This document shows positions 17,851 to 26,269 of a stretch of DNA of 64,000 nucleotides, one piece after another. The position numbers and the translations under genes were made by a program. The notes under the pieces were generated by a model. The model did no database searches and had not been told where the DNA came from. It was given only the letters and a program-made list of their open reading frames with translations. Source of the stretch: DATHKG01 sp035489435 (GTDB lineage: Bacteria > Bacteroidota > Bacteroidia > Chitinophagales > Chitinophagaceae); assembly GCA_035489435.1 (NCBI GenBank), contig DATHKG010000009.1. The stretch is one strand, 5' to 3'. Positions within the stretch are counted from its first letter, which is position 1; the number at the start of each line of letters is the position of its first letter.

Positions 17851-19048
17851 AATCCAGTTTATTCAACCAGTCTTTCACTCCTTTATGTATTTGCTTTGCC
17901 ACACGTTTCTGAAACTTTGGATCAGCAATCAGCTTTTCATCTTCCTCGTTGCTCAGGAAAGCGATTTCTACCAGGCAATTGGGATATTCAGTGGGGCCGC
18001 TAAGCGCAAAATTGAATGCACCCACATTGCCAAAATTTGATAGCCCCAGTGCCAGCATTCTTTGCAGAATACTTTCAGTTAGTGGTCGAAATCCGATGTA
18101 GCGGTAATAAGTACTGGCGCCGCGGATGGCAGCATTGGCGGACGAGTTCAGGTGCAGGCTAAGTAAAAGGTCAGGGTTTAGGGCACGCAACATAAGTGCC
18201 CGATCGATCATACTGATATCAACATCCGAGGTCCTGGTCATGATTACCCGGAACCCTTTTCTTTTCAGCCTTTTGTTGAGCTCGTTAGCAAACTTCAGCG
18301 TGTAATCTTTCTCCAAAATTTTTGTCATCTTGCCCGAAGCTCCTGTATTGGCTCCACCGTGGCCGGCATCAATGGCAATGGTAAGATTTTTTGATTTCAG
18401 TGAAGGTTGTCTTTTGATCCTTATGAGTAATTTTTTCGAAGCACTATCATATGAAATATAATGACCCCAGTGTTGCTGATGTTTGAGTTGAATATGGATC
18501 CTGATCACATCGTCTTCAACCTGGTCGTACCAAACGTTTTTGATTTCTGTTGCTGTACCCGTTTGAGTAATCCAGTTTGTGTTACTTGTTGCACCAAAAA
18601 TATCAATAGTGAGACCAGCAGGGGTCAATGTTTGCTGACTACGATATGGCAATCTCTCATCGAGCTGCACACTGATGAAATCCTGGTGCTGATCGCCATA
18701 AACCTTCCAGCTGCCACTTAGGTAATAGGGCTTTTTGATAGCAAGGGAATCTGGTTTTGTATTTGTTTTCTGGATATATGCTGAATGATTTTTTGATAGC
18801 TGCACTTTGTAGTCGGTTACGGACGAGTCGACGATTCTCAAAAGAAGATTGCTATCCAGGTAAGTCATTTTCGCTCCGCCAAGACGATCATCCCCAAGGC
18901 CATATTCGAGATAAGGCATCGGCCCGGTGCTCCTTACAAAAAAAGATGATTTAGCTACGATTGTATCGTACGGGGTTGAATAAAGAACATTGGTATCCTG
19001 GGCGATTGAATTCAAACTGACAAATAAGAGCAGGATTGCGCATTTCAT
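17849..19048 (-). CDS. N-acetylmuramoyl-L-alanine amidase (Amidase_3)
   Basis: The enzyme cleaves the amide bond between MurNAc and the stem peptide of peptidoglycan. The 399-residue protein has a signal peptide (MKCAILLLFVSLNSIAQ), an N-terminal beta-rich region (about 20-215, AMIN-like in position), and a C-terminal Amidase_3 domain (about 222-398). The zinc ligands fit H230 (DAGHGG), E246 (ILEKDY) and H299 (SLHLNS), and E361 (VEIAF) is the catalytic Glu. It acts in the periplasm, likely in cell separation. It is a single minus-strand gene; a strong hairpin at 19140-19175 separates it from the acyl-CoA dehydrogenase gene. Confidence 0.92.
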   Translation of the reverse strand: MKCAILLLFVSLNSIAQDTNVLYSTPYDTIVAKSSFFVRSTGPMPYLEYGLGDDRLGGAKMTYLDSNLLLRIVDSSVTDYKVQLSKNHSAYIQKTNTKPDSLAIKKPYYLSGSWKVYGDQHQDFISVQLDERLPYRSQQTLTPAGLTIDIFGATSNTNWITQTGTATEIKNVWYDQVEDDVIRIHIQLKHQQHWGHYISYDSASKKLLIRIKRQPSLKSKNLTIAIDAGHGGANTGASGKMTKILEKDYTLKFANELNKRLKRKGFRVIMTRTSDVDISMIDRALMLRALNPDLLLSLHLNSSANAAIRGASTYYRYIGFRPLTESILQRMLALGLSNFGNVGAFNFALSGPTEYPNCLVEIAFLSNEEDEKLIADPKFQKRVAKQIHKGVKDWLNKLD

Positions 19049-19139
19049 TTCAGGAAGTTAAGAAATCCCGCCAAAATGAAATCACTATCCAACTTATTCT
19101 AAGCAAATTTCAACTCCACTTATGCCTGATTTCTCAATA

Positions 19140-19175
19140 GCATAGATTTAGCGGACTTAACCGTTAAATCTATGC
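19140..19175. other. Long inverted repeat between two minus-strand genes
   Basis: GCATAGATTTA (19140-19150) pairs perfectly with TAAATCTATGC (19165-19175), and CGG/CCG inside extends the stem past one mismatch. Neither side has a U tract, so a classical intrinsic terminator is unlikely. It could be an RNA-processing site, a weak terminator or an operator for the amidase gene. Confidence 0.65.
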
Positions 19176-19188
19176 GCTTATATTTCAA

Positions 19189-20982
19189 TTATAAAGGATA
19201 CTTATTATCAGCTATAAGTTTATCGGCTATACGCCTGCGTGAAAGTTTCGAATTAAATGATTCCGCCTTGGTAAATCGTTTTATGCCGAGCAACATCATC
19301 CTTTGTTCATCACCATCAGCAAATGAATTGATAGCATCTTTTCCATATTTGTTTATTCTGTCGGCCGTATCATAAATGAAAGTCTGAACGATATCCTGTT
19401 CATAGCTGCAGGCAGCTATCCCTTTTTGTTCAGCTAATTTGATCAGCCTCAATAAGGCACTTTCAGCATGATAGGTCTCGATAGCCATATCTGCAATGTT
19501 CATAAGAATCTCCTGTTCAGATTCAAGCTTCAACATTAATTTTTGAACAGCTGCACCGGCAGTCATCAAAATTGCTTTTTTAAAAGAGACGATCATTTTT
19601 TTCTCTTTTGCAAATTCACCATCATCATCGCTGTTGAAATCCGGAATACTCATTAGTTCTTTGGAAACAGCCATGGCGGGCTCCATCAGATTTATTCTTC
19701 CTTTCATTGCCCGTTTCAGGACCATGTCAACTGTCAGTAAACGATTGATTTCATTGGTGCCTTCGAAGATCCTGTTGATACGGCTATCGCGATAAGCTTT
19801 TGAAACCAGGTACTCATCACTGAATCCGTTACCACCATGAATCTGTACCCCTTCATCAACTACAAAATCCAACACTTCTGAGCCGAAAACCTTCAGCATG
19901 GCACATTCAATCGCATATTCCTCAGCAGCACCCAATAAAGCTTCATTAAAAGGTTTACCCTTTTGGACGAGTTCATGTTCTTTGTCATCGATCCATTTTG
20001 CTGAACGGTAAAGTCCGCTTTCACATACCCAGATGCGAATAGCCATTTCCGCAAGCTTTGATTTTATCGCTCCAAAATTTGCGATTGCCATTTTAAACTG
20101 CTCCCTTGTATTTGCATACTGAATGCTGTTGGAAGCAACACGTTTTGAAGCCCCGAGCGCTGCTGCACAAAGCTTCAACCTGCCTATATTTAATATATTG
20201 AATGCGATGATATGACCTTTGCCAATTTCACCAAGCACATTCTCAACAGGAACTTTACAGTCCTGGAAATACAATTGTACAGTAGATGATCCCTTGATAC
20301 CCATTTTATGTTCTTCAGGGCCCTGGGTAAATCCCTCAAAGCCGCGCTCAACAATAAATGTGGTGAATTTATCGCCGTCGATTTTTGCAAACACGGTATA
20401 AACATCTGCAAACCCGCCGTTCGTTATCCAACATTTCTGGCCATTGAGTAAATAATGTTTACCGTCAGCAGAAAGTGTCGCTGTTGTTTTAGCACCCAAT
20501 GCATCGCTTCCGCTGTTTGGCTCCGTAAGTCCATAAGCGCCTTTCCATTCACCGGTAGTAAGTTTTGGAATATACTTCTGCTTTTGTTCGTCATTGCCAA
20601 AATAAAGTATAGGCAAGGTACCAATACCGGTATGCGCGGCTACTGCAACAGAAAATGAATAACCTCCACCGAGCCCTTCGTTCACCAGGGTGGCTGTTAT
20701 AAAATCCTTACCAAGCCCCCCATATTCTTCAGGTATTGAAATGCCTAAAAGCCCCTGGTCACCAGCTTTTTCAAGCAGGCCCGGCATCAATCCAGCCTCC
20801 ATCTTATCGATGCGGTCTATAGCAGTCATAACCTCCGTGTCAAGAAAAGACCGGCACATATCCTTAACCATCTGTTGTTCTTCGTTGTATTCTTCAGATG
20901 TATAGGTATCAGCGGCAGTACTTTCGCGAACCAGCCATTCTCCGCCTTTCAGCAATGTTTTATTTTCTGTGATGGTGCTCAT
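19189..20982 (-). CDS. Acyl-CoA dehydrogenase family protein (long, VLCAD-like)
   Basis: The FAD enzyme oxidises acyl-CoA to enoyl-CoA in beta-oxidation. At 597 residues it is about 200 longer than the usual 380-400, because of an extra C-terminal helical domain as in VLCAD. YGLTEPNSGSD (150-160) and CWITNGG (184-190) line the flavin and substrate sites, GGNGF is at 383-387, and IFEGTNEIN (405-413) contains the likely catalytic Glu407. It is cytosolic. It lies 43 bp downstream of the marR-type gene on the same strand, so it is probably controlled by that regulator. Confidence 0.93.
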   Translation of the reverse strand: MSTITENKTLLKGGEWLVRESTAADTYTSEEYNEEQQMVKDMCRSFLDTEVMTAIDRIDKMEAGLMPGLLEKAGDQGLLGISIPEEYGGLGKDFITATLVNEGLGGGYSFSVAVAAHTGIGTLPILYFGNDEQKQKYIPKLTTGEWKGAYGLTEPNSGSDALGAKTTATLSADGKHYLLNGQKCWITNGGFADVYTVFAKIDGDKFTTFIVERGFEGFTQGPEEHKMGIKGSSTVQLYFQDCKVPVENVLGEIGKGHIIAFNILNIGRLKLCAAALGASKRVASNSIQYANTREQFKMAIANFGAIKSKLAEMAIRIWVCESGLYRSAKWIDDKEHELVQKGKPFNEALLGAAEEYAIECAMLKVFGSEVLDFVVDEGVQIHGGNGFSDEYLVSKAYRDSRINRIFEGTNEINRLLTVDMVLKRAMKGRINLMEPAMAVSKELMSIPDFNSDDDGEFAKEKKMIVSFKKAILMTAGAAVQKLMLKLESEQEILMNIADMAIETYHAESALLRLIKLAEQKGIAACSYEQDIVQTFIYDTADRINKYGKDAINSFADGDEQRMMLLGIKRFTKAESFNSKLSRRRIADKLIADNKYPL

Positions 20983-21025
20983 ATCTGCAAGTTTTATGAT
21001 TAGCTAATGATTTTAAAACTTCTGC

Positions 21026-21466
21026 TTATTTAAGATTGTCATAAACGATTTTCAACACCTCTTTACATACTTCGATTCTTTCCTCGGGAACACCGGTCAA
21101 AGCTTCGTTTAAGGTCTCTTCTGCAAGACCCATTGATTCATCCTGCAGGGTCTGGGATTGTTTGGTAAGATAGATGAGGTTGATTCGGCGGTCTGAATCT
21201 GAAGGAACTCTTTTAACCAGGTCGAGTTTCTCCAGGTTGTCTACCAACCTGGTGATACTTGGCTTATCCCTGAAACTGGCATTACATAATTCCTGCTGGC
21301 TGATCCCGTCTTTTTTCCAGAGATGATATAAAACGCTCCATTGCTCAATAGTAAGATTGAGACCTGCGTTGTTGAACTTTTTTTGCAGCCTCCTGGCTAT
21401 TGCGATTGACGCGATTCCCGTGATAAAGCTATAAAGTTCTCCCTTCTTAAAATGGTTGTTTGGCAT
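21026..21466 (-). CDS. MarR family transcriptional regulator
   Basis: This protein of about 146 residues is a winged helix-turn-helix repressor. LTIEQWSVLYHLWKKDGISQ leads into the recognition helix region (QELCNASFRDKPSITRLVDNLEKLDL), and the wing is VKRVPSDSDRRINLIYLT, with the conserved DRR. I chose the Met at 21466 because a MarR-type operator (21467-21486) ends right before it and would otherwise fall inside the coding region; the upstream Met at 21490 adds eight residues. The acyl-CoA dehydrogenase gene follows. MarR proteins usually respond to small ligands; acyl-CoA or a fatty acid is a guess from context. Confidence 0.9.
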   Translation of the reverse strand: MPNNHFKKGELYSFITGIASIAIARRLQKKFNNAGLNLTIEQWSVLYHLWKKDGISQQELCNASFRDKPSITRLVDNLEKLDLVKRVPSDSDRRINLIYLTKQSQTLQDESMGLAEETLNEALTGVPEERIEVCKEVLKIVYDNLK

Positions 21467-21486
21467 ATAGTTGTTTATGCAACTAT
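21467..21486. promoter_or_regulatory. MarR-type operator
   Basis: ATAGTTG (21467-21473) and CAACTAT (21480-21486) form a perfect 7-bp inverted repeat with a 6-bp spacer. TAGTTG-N6-CAACTA is a common binding site of MarR regulators. It touches the preferred start codon of the marR gene, which suggests autorepression, and it lies between marR and the divergent hydrolase gene. Confidence 0.65.
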
Positions 21487-21625
21487 CCAAAGTTAATTCA
21501 TTTCTTTGGTTTCATCAAGTGCTTGGCCGGGATTTTTTTTGCACGATTATGTTAAAACGGCGGAATCGGGAATTCGGGCAGTACTGATGGTAATACAAGT
21601 TTCCGGCAGTAGATTGCGGACGGAG

Positions 21626-22450
21626 ATGCATGCAGAATTCATAGAACACCAGACATCGCTGATTCACTATCATTTTGTTGACCGGGGGCACCGTCTCATA
21701 GTTTGTTTCCATGGATATGATGAAAATGGATTGTCTTTCGATATCATGAAAGAAGTATTACCTGCCAGTTGTTCCTTGTTGGCTATCGATTTGCCGCATC
21801 ATGGAAAAACAAACTGGGATGACTCTGCGCGGTTTGATGTGACGATACTCTGGGATCTGATCAGTAGTATCTGTAAGAAGCATGGACGTACCAATGGCAG
21901 GATTGAGCTTGCAGGTTTCAGTATGGGCGGTCGCATTGCGCTTAGCCTGCTGGATTATCAGCCGGAACATATAGACCGGATGATTTTGCTGGCACCGGAT
22001 GGTCTGCGTAGTAACTACTGGTACTGGATCTCAACAAGCACTATTGTTGGTCGCAGGATTTTTGCAATTACGGTAAAAAACCCCGGTTGGTTGTTGTTTA
22101 CGCTTCGGGTGGCAAACAAGTTGAAGATTATCAATCCCGCTGTATTCAAATTCAGCTGGTTTTATCTGAAGGAAGCGGGGACCCGGAATATGCTGTATAA
22201 AAGATGGATGGCCATGCGCTGGATGCGTCCCGATATAAAAAAAATCAAACAGCATATACATAACCGTGATATTCCCGTGCTGCTGATTTATGGCGCTTAC
22301 GACCGTATTATGCCGGCTGAAACAGGACTCGCATTTTGTCGTGATACCCATGATTTGTGTAAAGTTGAGCTATTGCCATGCGGGCACCAGATCATGCAGC
22401 TGAAAAACAAAAAAAATCTTTCAAAAATTTTCAGGCGCCTGAGGTTTTGA
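21626..22450 (+). CDS. Alpha/beta hydrolase
   Basis: The protein shows the alpha/beta-hydrolase triad: nucleophile Ser in ELAGFSMGGRIAL, Asp in YGAYDRIMPAE, and His in LPCGHQIM. The oxyanion-hole region is IVCFHGYDENG, and AIDLPHHGKTNW is the usual strand-turn after it. There is no signal peptide, so it is cytosolic; the substrate is unknown. I prefer the Met at 21626 because it gives the normal distance (about 20 residues) to the first strand; an open frame extends back to 21506 with a poor, low-complexity N-terminus. It is divergent from marR and 47 bp before the glycosyltransferase. Confidence 0.82.
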   Translation: MHAEFIEHQTSLIHYHFVDRGHRLIVCFHGYDENGLSFDIMKEVLPASCSLLAIDLPHHGKTNWDDSARFDVTILWDLISSICKKHGRTNGRIELAGFSMGGRIALSLLDYQPEHIDRMILLAPDGLRSNYWYWISTSTIVGRRIFAITVKNPGWLLFTLRVANKLKIINPAVFKFSWFYLKEAGTRNMLYKRWMAMRWMRPDIKKIKQHIHNRDIPVLLIYGAYDRIMPAETGLAFCRDTHDLCKVELLPCGHQIMQLKNKKNLSKIFRRLRF

Positions 22451-22497
22451 TAAATGCCCGGGCATGAAAAAGATCCTTGATTTAGCTTCGAATCATT

Positions 22498-23694
22498 ATG
22501 GTTTTATTCTACTTTTTCTTTATCATCCTGATGATTGGTTATGCGGTCCTGATCGCATATTATCATCGTGAATGGAACAGGATAAAAGAGGTCGGGTTGC
22601 CGGATGCTCTTTCAATAAATGCAACAAATGCGGAAGAAACAAGGAACGGAACCCGGATCTCTCTGATCATTCCTATGAGGAATGAATCAAAAAACATATC
22701 GGGTCTGTTAGAATCTTTGAAACGCCAGGATTTTCCCGTTGAACTAACTGAGATTATTTTGATTGATGACCATTCAACAGATGATACCTGGCAACTGATC
22801 AGCGCTTATAATCAACCCGGTTATATCCGCGCGATCAGGCTGCAGGATATAGCCGGTCTAAGTCCCGGATCTTTTAAGAAACAAGCGATCAGCGCAGGCA
22901 TTGATATTGCGTCCGGGAAACTGATAATAACCACTGATGCAGATTGCAGCTTTCAGCCACAATGGTTAAGCACTATTGTCGCATGTCATCATGCCACAGG
23001 TAGTGTATTCATAGCTGCACCAGTCAGGTTCAGAACAAAAAATAGTTTTTTGTCCATCTTTGAAACGCTGGATTTTATAACTCTTCAGGGCATCACCGGT
23101 GCTTCGGTTGCTTCAGGATTTCACACGATGTGTAATGGAGCAAATCTTGCTTATACCAAAGCAGCTTTTATAGAAGCAGATGGTTTCAATGGCATAGATC
23201 ATATTCCAAGTGGTGATGATATGCTGCTTATGTATAAGATATTTAGGAAACACCCTGATAAAGTCTCCTATCTGAAGGCCAGGCAGGCCATTGTTGATAC
23301 ATCAGGAGCTGATTCTCTACGTACTTTTTTTAACCAGCGGATTCGCTGGGCGAGTAAAGCCGTGCATTATGATGATAAAAGGATTTTTTGGGTATTGATG
23401 ACGGTTTATCTTGTCAACGTTTCTTTTTTGATTGCCGGCATTGCATCATTCTGGAAGACAAACTACTTCATATTTTTTTTGCTGATGCTGATTGCAAAAT
23501 TGTTGATTGAATTCCCGTTTGTAAACAGGGTAGCAATGTTTTTTGGCCAGCAGCGGCTGATGCGGTATTTTCCCTTTATGCAACCCTTTCACATTATGTA
23601 TACGATTATTGCCGGCTGGCTTGGCAAATTCGGATCATATGAATGGAAGGGAAGAAAAATAAGTAATCATGGCAAAAGGATCAAAGGAACGTAG
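22498..23694 (+). CDS. Membrane-bound family 2 glycosyltransferase
   Basis: The 398-residue protein has an N-terminal membrane helix (residues 2-21) and a GT-A catalytic domain. ISLIIPMRNESKNISGLLESL opens the domain, LIDDHSTDDTW binds the nucleotide sugar, TTDADC is the metal-binding DxD, and FNQRIRWASK corresponds to the QxxRW motif of processive or lipid-acceptor enzymes. Two to three membrane helices follow near the C-terminus. The role is likely transfer of a sugar to a lipid or polysaccharide on the inner membrane. Its last 26 bp overlap the start of the permease gene, a sign of translational coupling. Confidence 0.88.
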   Translation: MVLFYFFFIILMIGYAVLIAYYHREWNRIKEVGLPDALSINATNAEETRNGTRISLIIPMRNESKNISGLLESLKRQDFPVELTEIILIDDHSTDDTWQLISAYNQPGYIRAIRLQDIAGLSPGSFKKQAISAGIDIASGKLIITTDADCSFQPQWLSTIVACHHATGSVFIAAPVRFRTKNSFLSIFETLDFITLQGITGASVASGFHTMCNGANLAYTKAAFIEADGFNGIDHIPSGDDMLLMYKIFRKHPDKVSYLKARQAIVDTSGADSLRTFFNQRIRWASKAVHYDDKRIFWVLMTVYLVNVSFLIAGIASFWKTNYFIFFLLMLIAKLLIEFPFVNRVAMFFGQQRLMRYFPFMQPFHIMYTIIAGWLGKFGSYEWKGRKISNHGKRIKGT

Positions 23695-24850
23695 TACCTG
23701 GCGAAGGCTCCGGAAAAACAGGGGAGCACTTGCCGGTATTGTGATCATTATCATAGCCTTGTTGATAGCCTTGTTGGGTTACATGATTGCACCTGATAGT
23801 TCTTCCAACGCAAATCGCATGATCGTTGAAATTGGTGGCCAGAAGCCCGGCTTTAGTATGTTGTTTCTGAAAACCCCGACACAACGTGAGCAGGCGCAGC
23901 CTTCATTCCTGGAGAAGTTGTTTTTTGGCGGTAAGGATTTGTATGACTATACGCCAATAACCAGCTATAACGAAAACCGCGACAGCCTGGTGATTACACA
24001 ATACATCGACGAGGGGCTGGAAGAACGAAAAGCATTTTTACTTGAGAAGCCGGGTATTAACAACCCCAACAGTGGCAGTAAAATTAAAAAGGCCGGTAGT
24101 CAGAAAATTAACAGTGATTCGAATATCAATCTGCTTAATAACGGGGAACGGATAATCAGCGAATACCATATTGAAAAAATCCGTTTTCATCTTGGAACAG
24201 ATAAATACGGTCGCGACATATTAAGTCGTTTGTTGATTGGCGTTAGGGTAAGCCTTGGTGTTGGGCTTATAACAGTCATTATCTCGTTAAGTATTGGGGT
24301 AATGCTTGGCGCAGTTGCCGGTTATTATCGTGGTTGGGTAGATGAGCTTGTGATGTGGTTCATAAACGTAATATGGAGCATACCCACCTTATTACTTGTG
24401 TTTGCAATCACACTGGTTTTGGGCAAGGGTTTCTGGCAGATATTTATTGCCATTGGATTAACGATGTGGGTAAGCGTTGCCCGTATTATTCGCGGCCAGG
24501 TATTGGCCGTCAGGGAAATGGAATATGTGGAAGCTGCACGTGCTCTTGGATTTACCAATGCCAGGATCATTGTGAGACATGTTTTGCCGAATGTGATGGG
24601 CCCGGTGATCGTGGTTGCAGCTTCAAACTTTGCTTCTGCTATAGTTATTGAGGCAGGTCTTAGCTTTTTAGGAGTTGGAGTGCAGCCTCCTCAACCGAGC
24701 TGGGGACTGATGATTAAGGAAAATTATAATTTCATCATCACCCATAATCCGATGCTGGCTCTTGCACCGGGTATTGCTATTATGATACTGGTGCTTGCAT
24801 TTAACCTGCTGGGAAACGGGCTGCGGGACGCGCTGCAGGTTAAAGATTGA
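23669..24850 (+). CDS. OppC/DppC-type ABC transporter permease
   Basis: This 393-residue protein is an inner-membrane subunit of the peptide/nickel/opine ABC importer class. It has an N-terminal helix (GIVIIIIALLIALLGYMIA) and then an unusually long periplasmic loop (about residues 45-170). The BPD_transp_1 domain follows, opened by FHLGTDKYGRDILSRLLIGVR. The EAA motif that contacts the ATPase is EAARALGFTNARIIVRHVLP. The OppB partner, ATPases and binding protein are not in the window, so the complex must be completed elsewhere. The gene overlaps the glycosyltransferase by 26 bp. Confidence 0.93.
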   Translation: MAKGSKERSTWRRLRKNRGALAGIVIIIIALLIALLGYMIAPDSSSNANRMIVEIGGQKPGFSMLFLKTPTQREQAQPSFLEKLFFGGKDLYDYTPITSYNENRDSLVITQYIDEGLEERKAFLLEKPGINNPNSGSKIKKAGSQKINSDSNINLLNNGERIISEYHIEKIRFHLGTDKYGRDILSRLLIGVRVSLGVGLITVIISLSIGVMLGAVAGYYRGWVDELVMWFINVIWSIPTLLLVFAITLVLGKGFWQIFIAIGLTMWVSVARIIRGQVLAVREMEYVEAARALGFTNARIIVRHVLPNVMGPVIVVAASNFASAIVIEAGLSFLGVGVQPPQPSWGLMIKENYNFIITHNPMLALAPGIAIMILVLAFNLLGNGLRDALQVKD

Positions 24851-24882
24851 TTCAGTACAGAATCGGATTCGCTTTCCTGTTA

Positions 24883-25296
24883 TTATTTCTTTGAGTACCT
24901 GTAGTTACCGGTGAATTTGTTGGTAGCGCAACTTTTTGAGGTAACTGTGATCTCAACAATTGCCGGAACGCCGACCGGGGTAGCGGTAATAGTGAAATTG
25001 GTCATCGCAGCTGTCGCTGTTTTTGTTTCGGTATAGAATGCTGTTGAAGACGATTCAGGTCTTGCTTTTACTTCGATGGTTACTCCTGCCGCCGGAAGAT
25101 TGGCTGAAACATTTACAGCGAGCGGGAAAGTGGTTCCTGCTGACGGTGTTTGCACACTGCCAATAGCCGGGTTTGTTGTCACGGTCATCGCAGTTTCGGT
25201 GCAGGATCCTGTACCGCCACCACCGCTTTTCTTACAAGCAGCAATACTGGCCAGGAAAAATATTATGATTACAAGAGGGTTTAAGGTTCTTTTCAT
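24883..25296 (-). CDS. Small lipoprotein, function unknown
   Basis: The 137-residue product has a lipoprotein signal (hydrophobic stretch LVIIIFFLASIAA then Cys at residue 21, followed by KKSGGGGTGS). The mature part is Thr/Ala/Val-rich and built like one immunoglobulin-type beta sandwich (repeated TVTTNPAIGS, VTIEVKARPE, FTITATPVG, IVEITVTS patterns). Two cysteines (SCTET near 32 and KSCATN near 123) may form a disulfide bridge. It is convergent with the permease gene (32 bp between stops). The signal places it in the outer or inner membrane facing the periplasm. Confidence 0.75.
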   Translation of the reverse strand: MKRTLNPLVIIIFFLASIAACKKSGGGGTGSCTETAMTVTTNPAIGSVQTPSAGTTFPLAVNVSANLPAAGVTIEVKARPESSSTAFYTETKTATAAMTNFTITATPVGVPAIVEITVTSKSCATNKFTGNYRYSKK

Positions 25297-25430
25297 GTCA
25301 GGTGCGATTAGCTTCGGTTGAAATTAGTTAGGTATCTAAAAATAATCTTAATATTCAATGTTCAGAAACACTAATTTATTGTGTAATGACAATATAATTA
25401 TTTGAATTGCTGTCTAAAGCGTCCCGTTTT

Positions 25431-25901
25431 CTATTGTTTATATACCTGCACATTCCTGCTGAGGCTTTCTTCAAGTGAAATAAATGTTTCCGTACGTTCT
25501 ATTCCTTTGATCTTCTGTAGCTCGTCGTGTAACACAAACCTCAGTTGTCCAATGTCTTTGCAGATAATTTCAGCAAACATGCTGTAATTTCCGGTAGTGT
25601 AGTTTAACCTGACGATTTCAGGAATCTTATGGAGCTCTTTTGCAACGGAATCATACAAACTGCTTTTTTCAAGATAAATGCCTATAAACGCGATCACATC
25701 ATAGCCTAATTGCTTTATATCTACATTGAGTTTGGTACCTTTCACAATGCCCGCTTCCTGTAGTTTTTTGATTCGGACATGTATGGTTCCTCCTGAAACA
25801 AACAGTTTTTTGCCGAGGTCGGCATAGGAGATTTCTGCATTGTCCATCATTTCGTGAATGATCTGCAGATCCAGTTTGTCAAGATTTAATTTAGCTCCCA
25901 T
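25431..25901 (-). CDS. Lrp/AsnC family transcriptional regulator
   Basis: The 156-residue protein has the AsnC-type helix-turn-helix (LDKLDLQIIHEMMDNAEISYADLGKKL, then SGGTIHVRIKKLQEAGIVKG). The C-terminal RAM domain follows (VIAFIGIYLEKSSL, VRLNYTTGNYSMFAEIIC), where amino acids bind at the dimer interface. It probably senses an amino acid and controls metabolism genes, though no target is adjacent. It is monocistronic and divergent from the tRNA-like RNA gene that begins at 26093, with an AT-rich 190-bp spacer. Confidence 0.9.
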   Translation of the reverse strand: MGAKLNLDKLDLQIIHEMMDNAEISYADLGKKLFVSGGTIHVRIKKLQEAGIVKGTKLNVDIKQLGYDVIAFIGIYLEKSSLYDSVAKELHKIPEIVRLNYTTGNYSMFAEIICKDIGQLRFVLHDELQKIKGIERTETFISLEESLSRNVQVYKQ

Positions 25902-26092
25902 TTTTGCAATGTGTTTTTAGATTTCATCAACGGTATCCACAAATATTTGAATAAAATCGAATTTTTCAAAATTTTTATTGAAAATATTACAAGGAAATGA
26001 GCATTTTGATATAATATTGCACTATCAACGTTTAATTATAGCGGGAGATTATCCAAGATACTCCATAAATCCGCAAAAATCGTTGAGAATAT

Positions 26093-26266
26093 TGTGGGAT
26101 GATGAAATTTTGGCAGACATACCCTCTTGTCTCGGGGGTGGGGAACATAGGATAAACGTGACGTAATGCCGGCTTCCGCTTCGGCGAAATTCGACTGGGG
26201 TTGACCACCACACATTGCGTTATGGCTAACTACCCCGTGGAGGTTCGAGTCCTCCTCCTACAGCTA
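26093..26266 (+). ncRNA. tRNA-like RNA with about 100-nt variable arm, copy 1
   Basis: A complete cloverleaf can be drawn. Acceptor TGTGGGA (26093-26099) pairs with TCCTACA (26256-26262). U8-G9 is followed by a 3-bp D stem (26102-26104/26118-26120) with GG in the loop. The anticodon stem CCCTC/GGGGG (26122-26126/26134-26138) has loop TTGTCTC. The T arm is GGAGG-TTCGAGT-CCTCC (26239-26255), then G73 and CTA. The variable region (26139-26238) is 100 nt. It has a basal stem GGGG/CCCC (26140-26143/26233-26236) and a continuous 12-bp helix (26157-26168/26213-26224, three to four G-U pairs). A strong terminator follows at once. Canonical class II tRNAs have variable arms of at most about 25 nt. I do not know this family. 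Its paralogue is at 38493-38670. Confidence 0.8.
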
Positions 26267-26269
26267 AAA

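Noticed and set aside
26129..26131. Plain tRNA-Asp call from anticodon GTC
   Set aside because: tRNA-Asp is class I with a short variable loop; the body is class II-like and the variable arm is ~100 nt. Calling it tRNA-Asp would hide the odd structure.
26093..26266. tmRNA or an ordinary tRNA with intron
   Set aside because: tmRNA lacks an anticodon arm and has a reduced D arm; here both are normal. A group I intron is larger, usually lies in the anticodon loop and has conserved core elements that I do not see; the insert is in the variable region.
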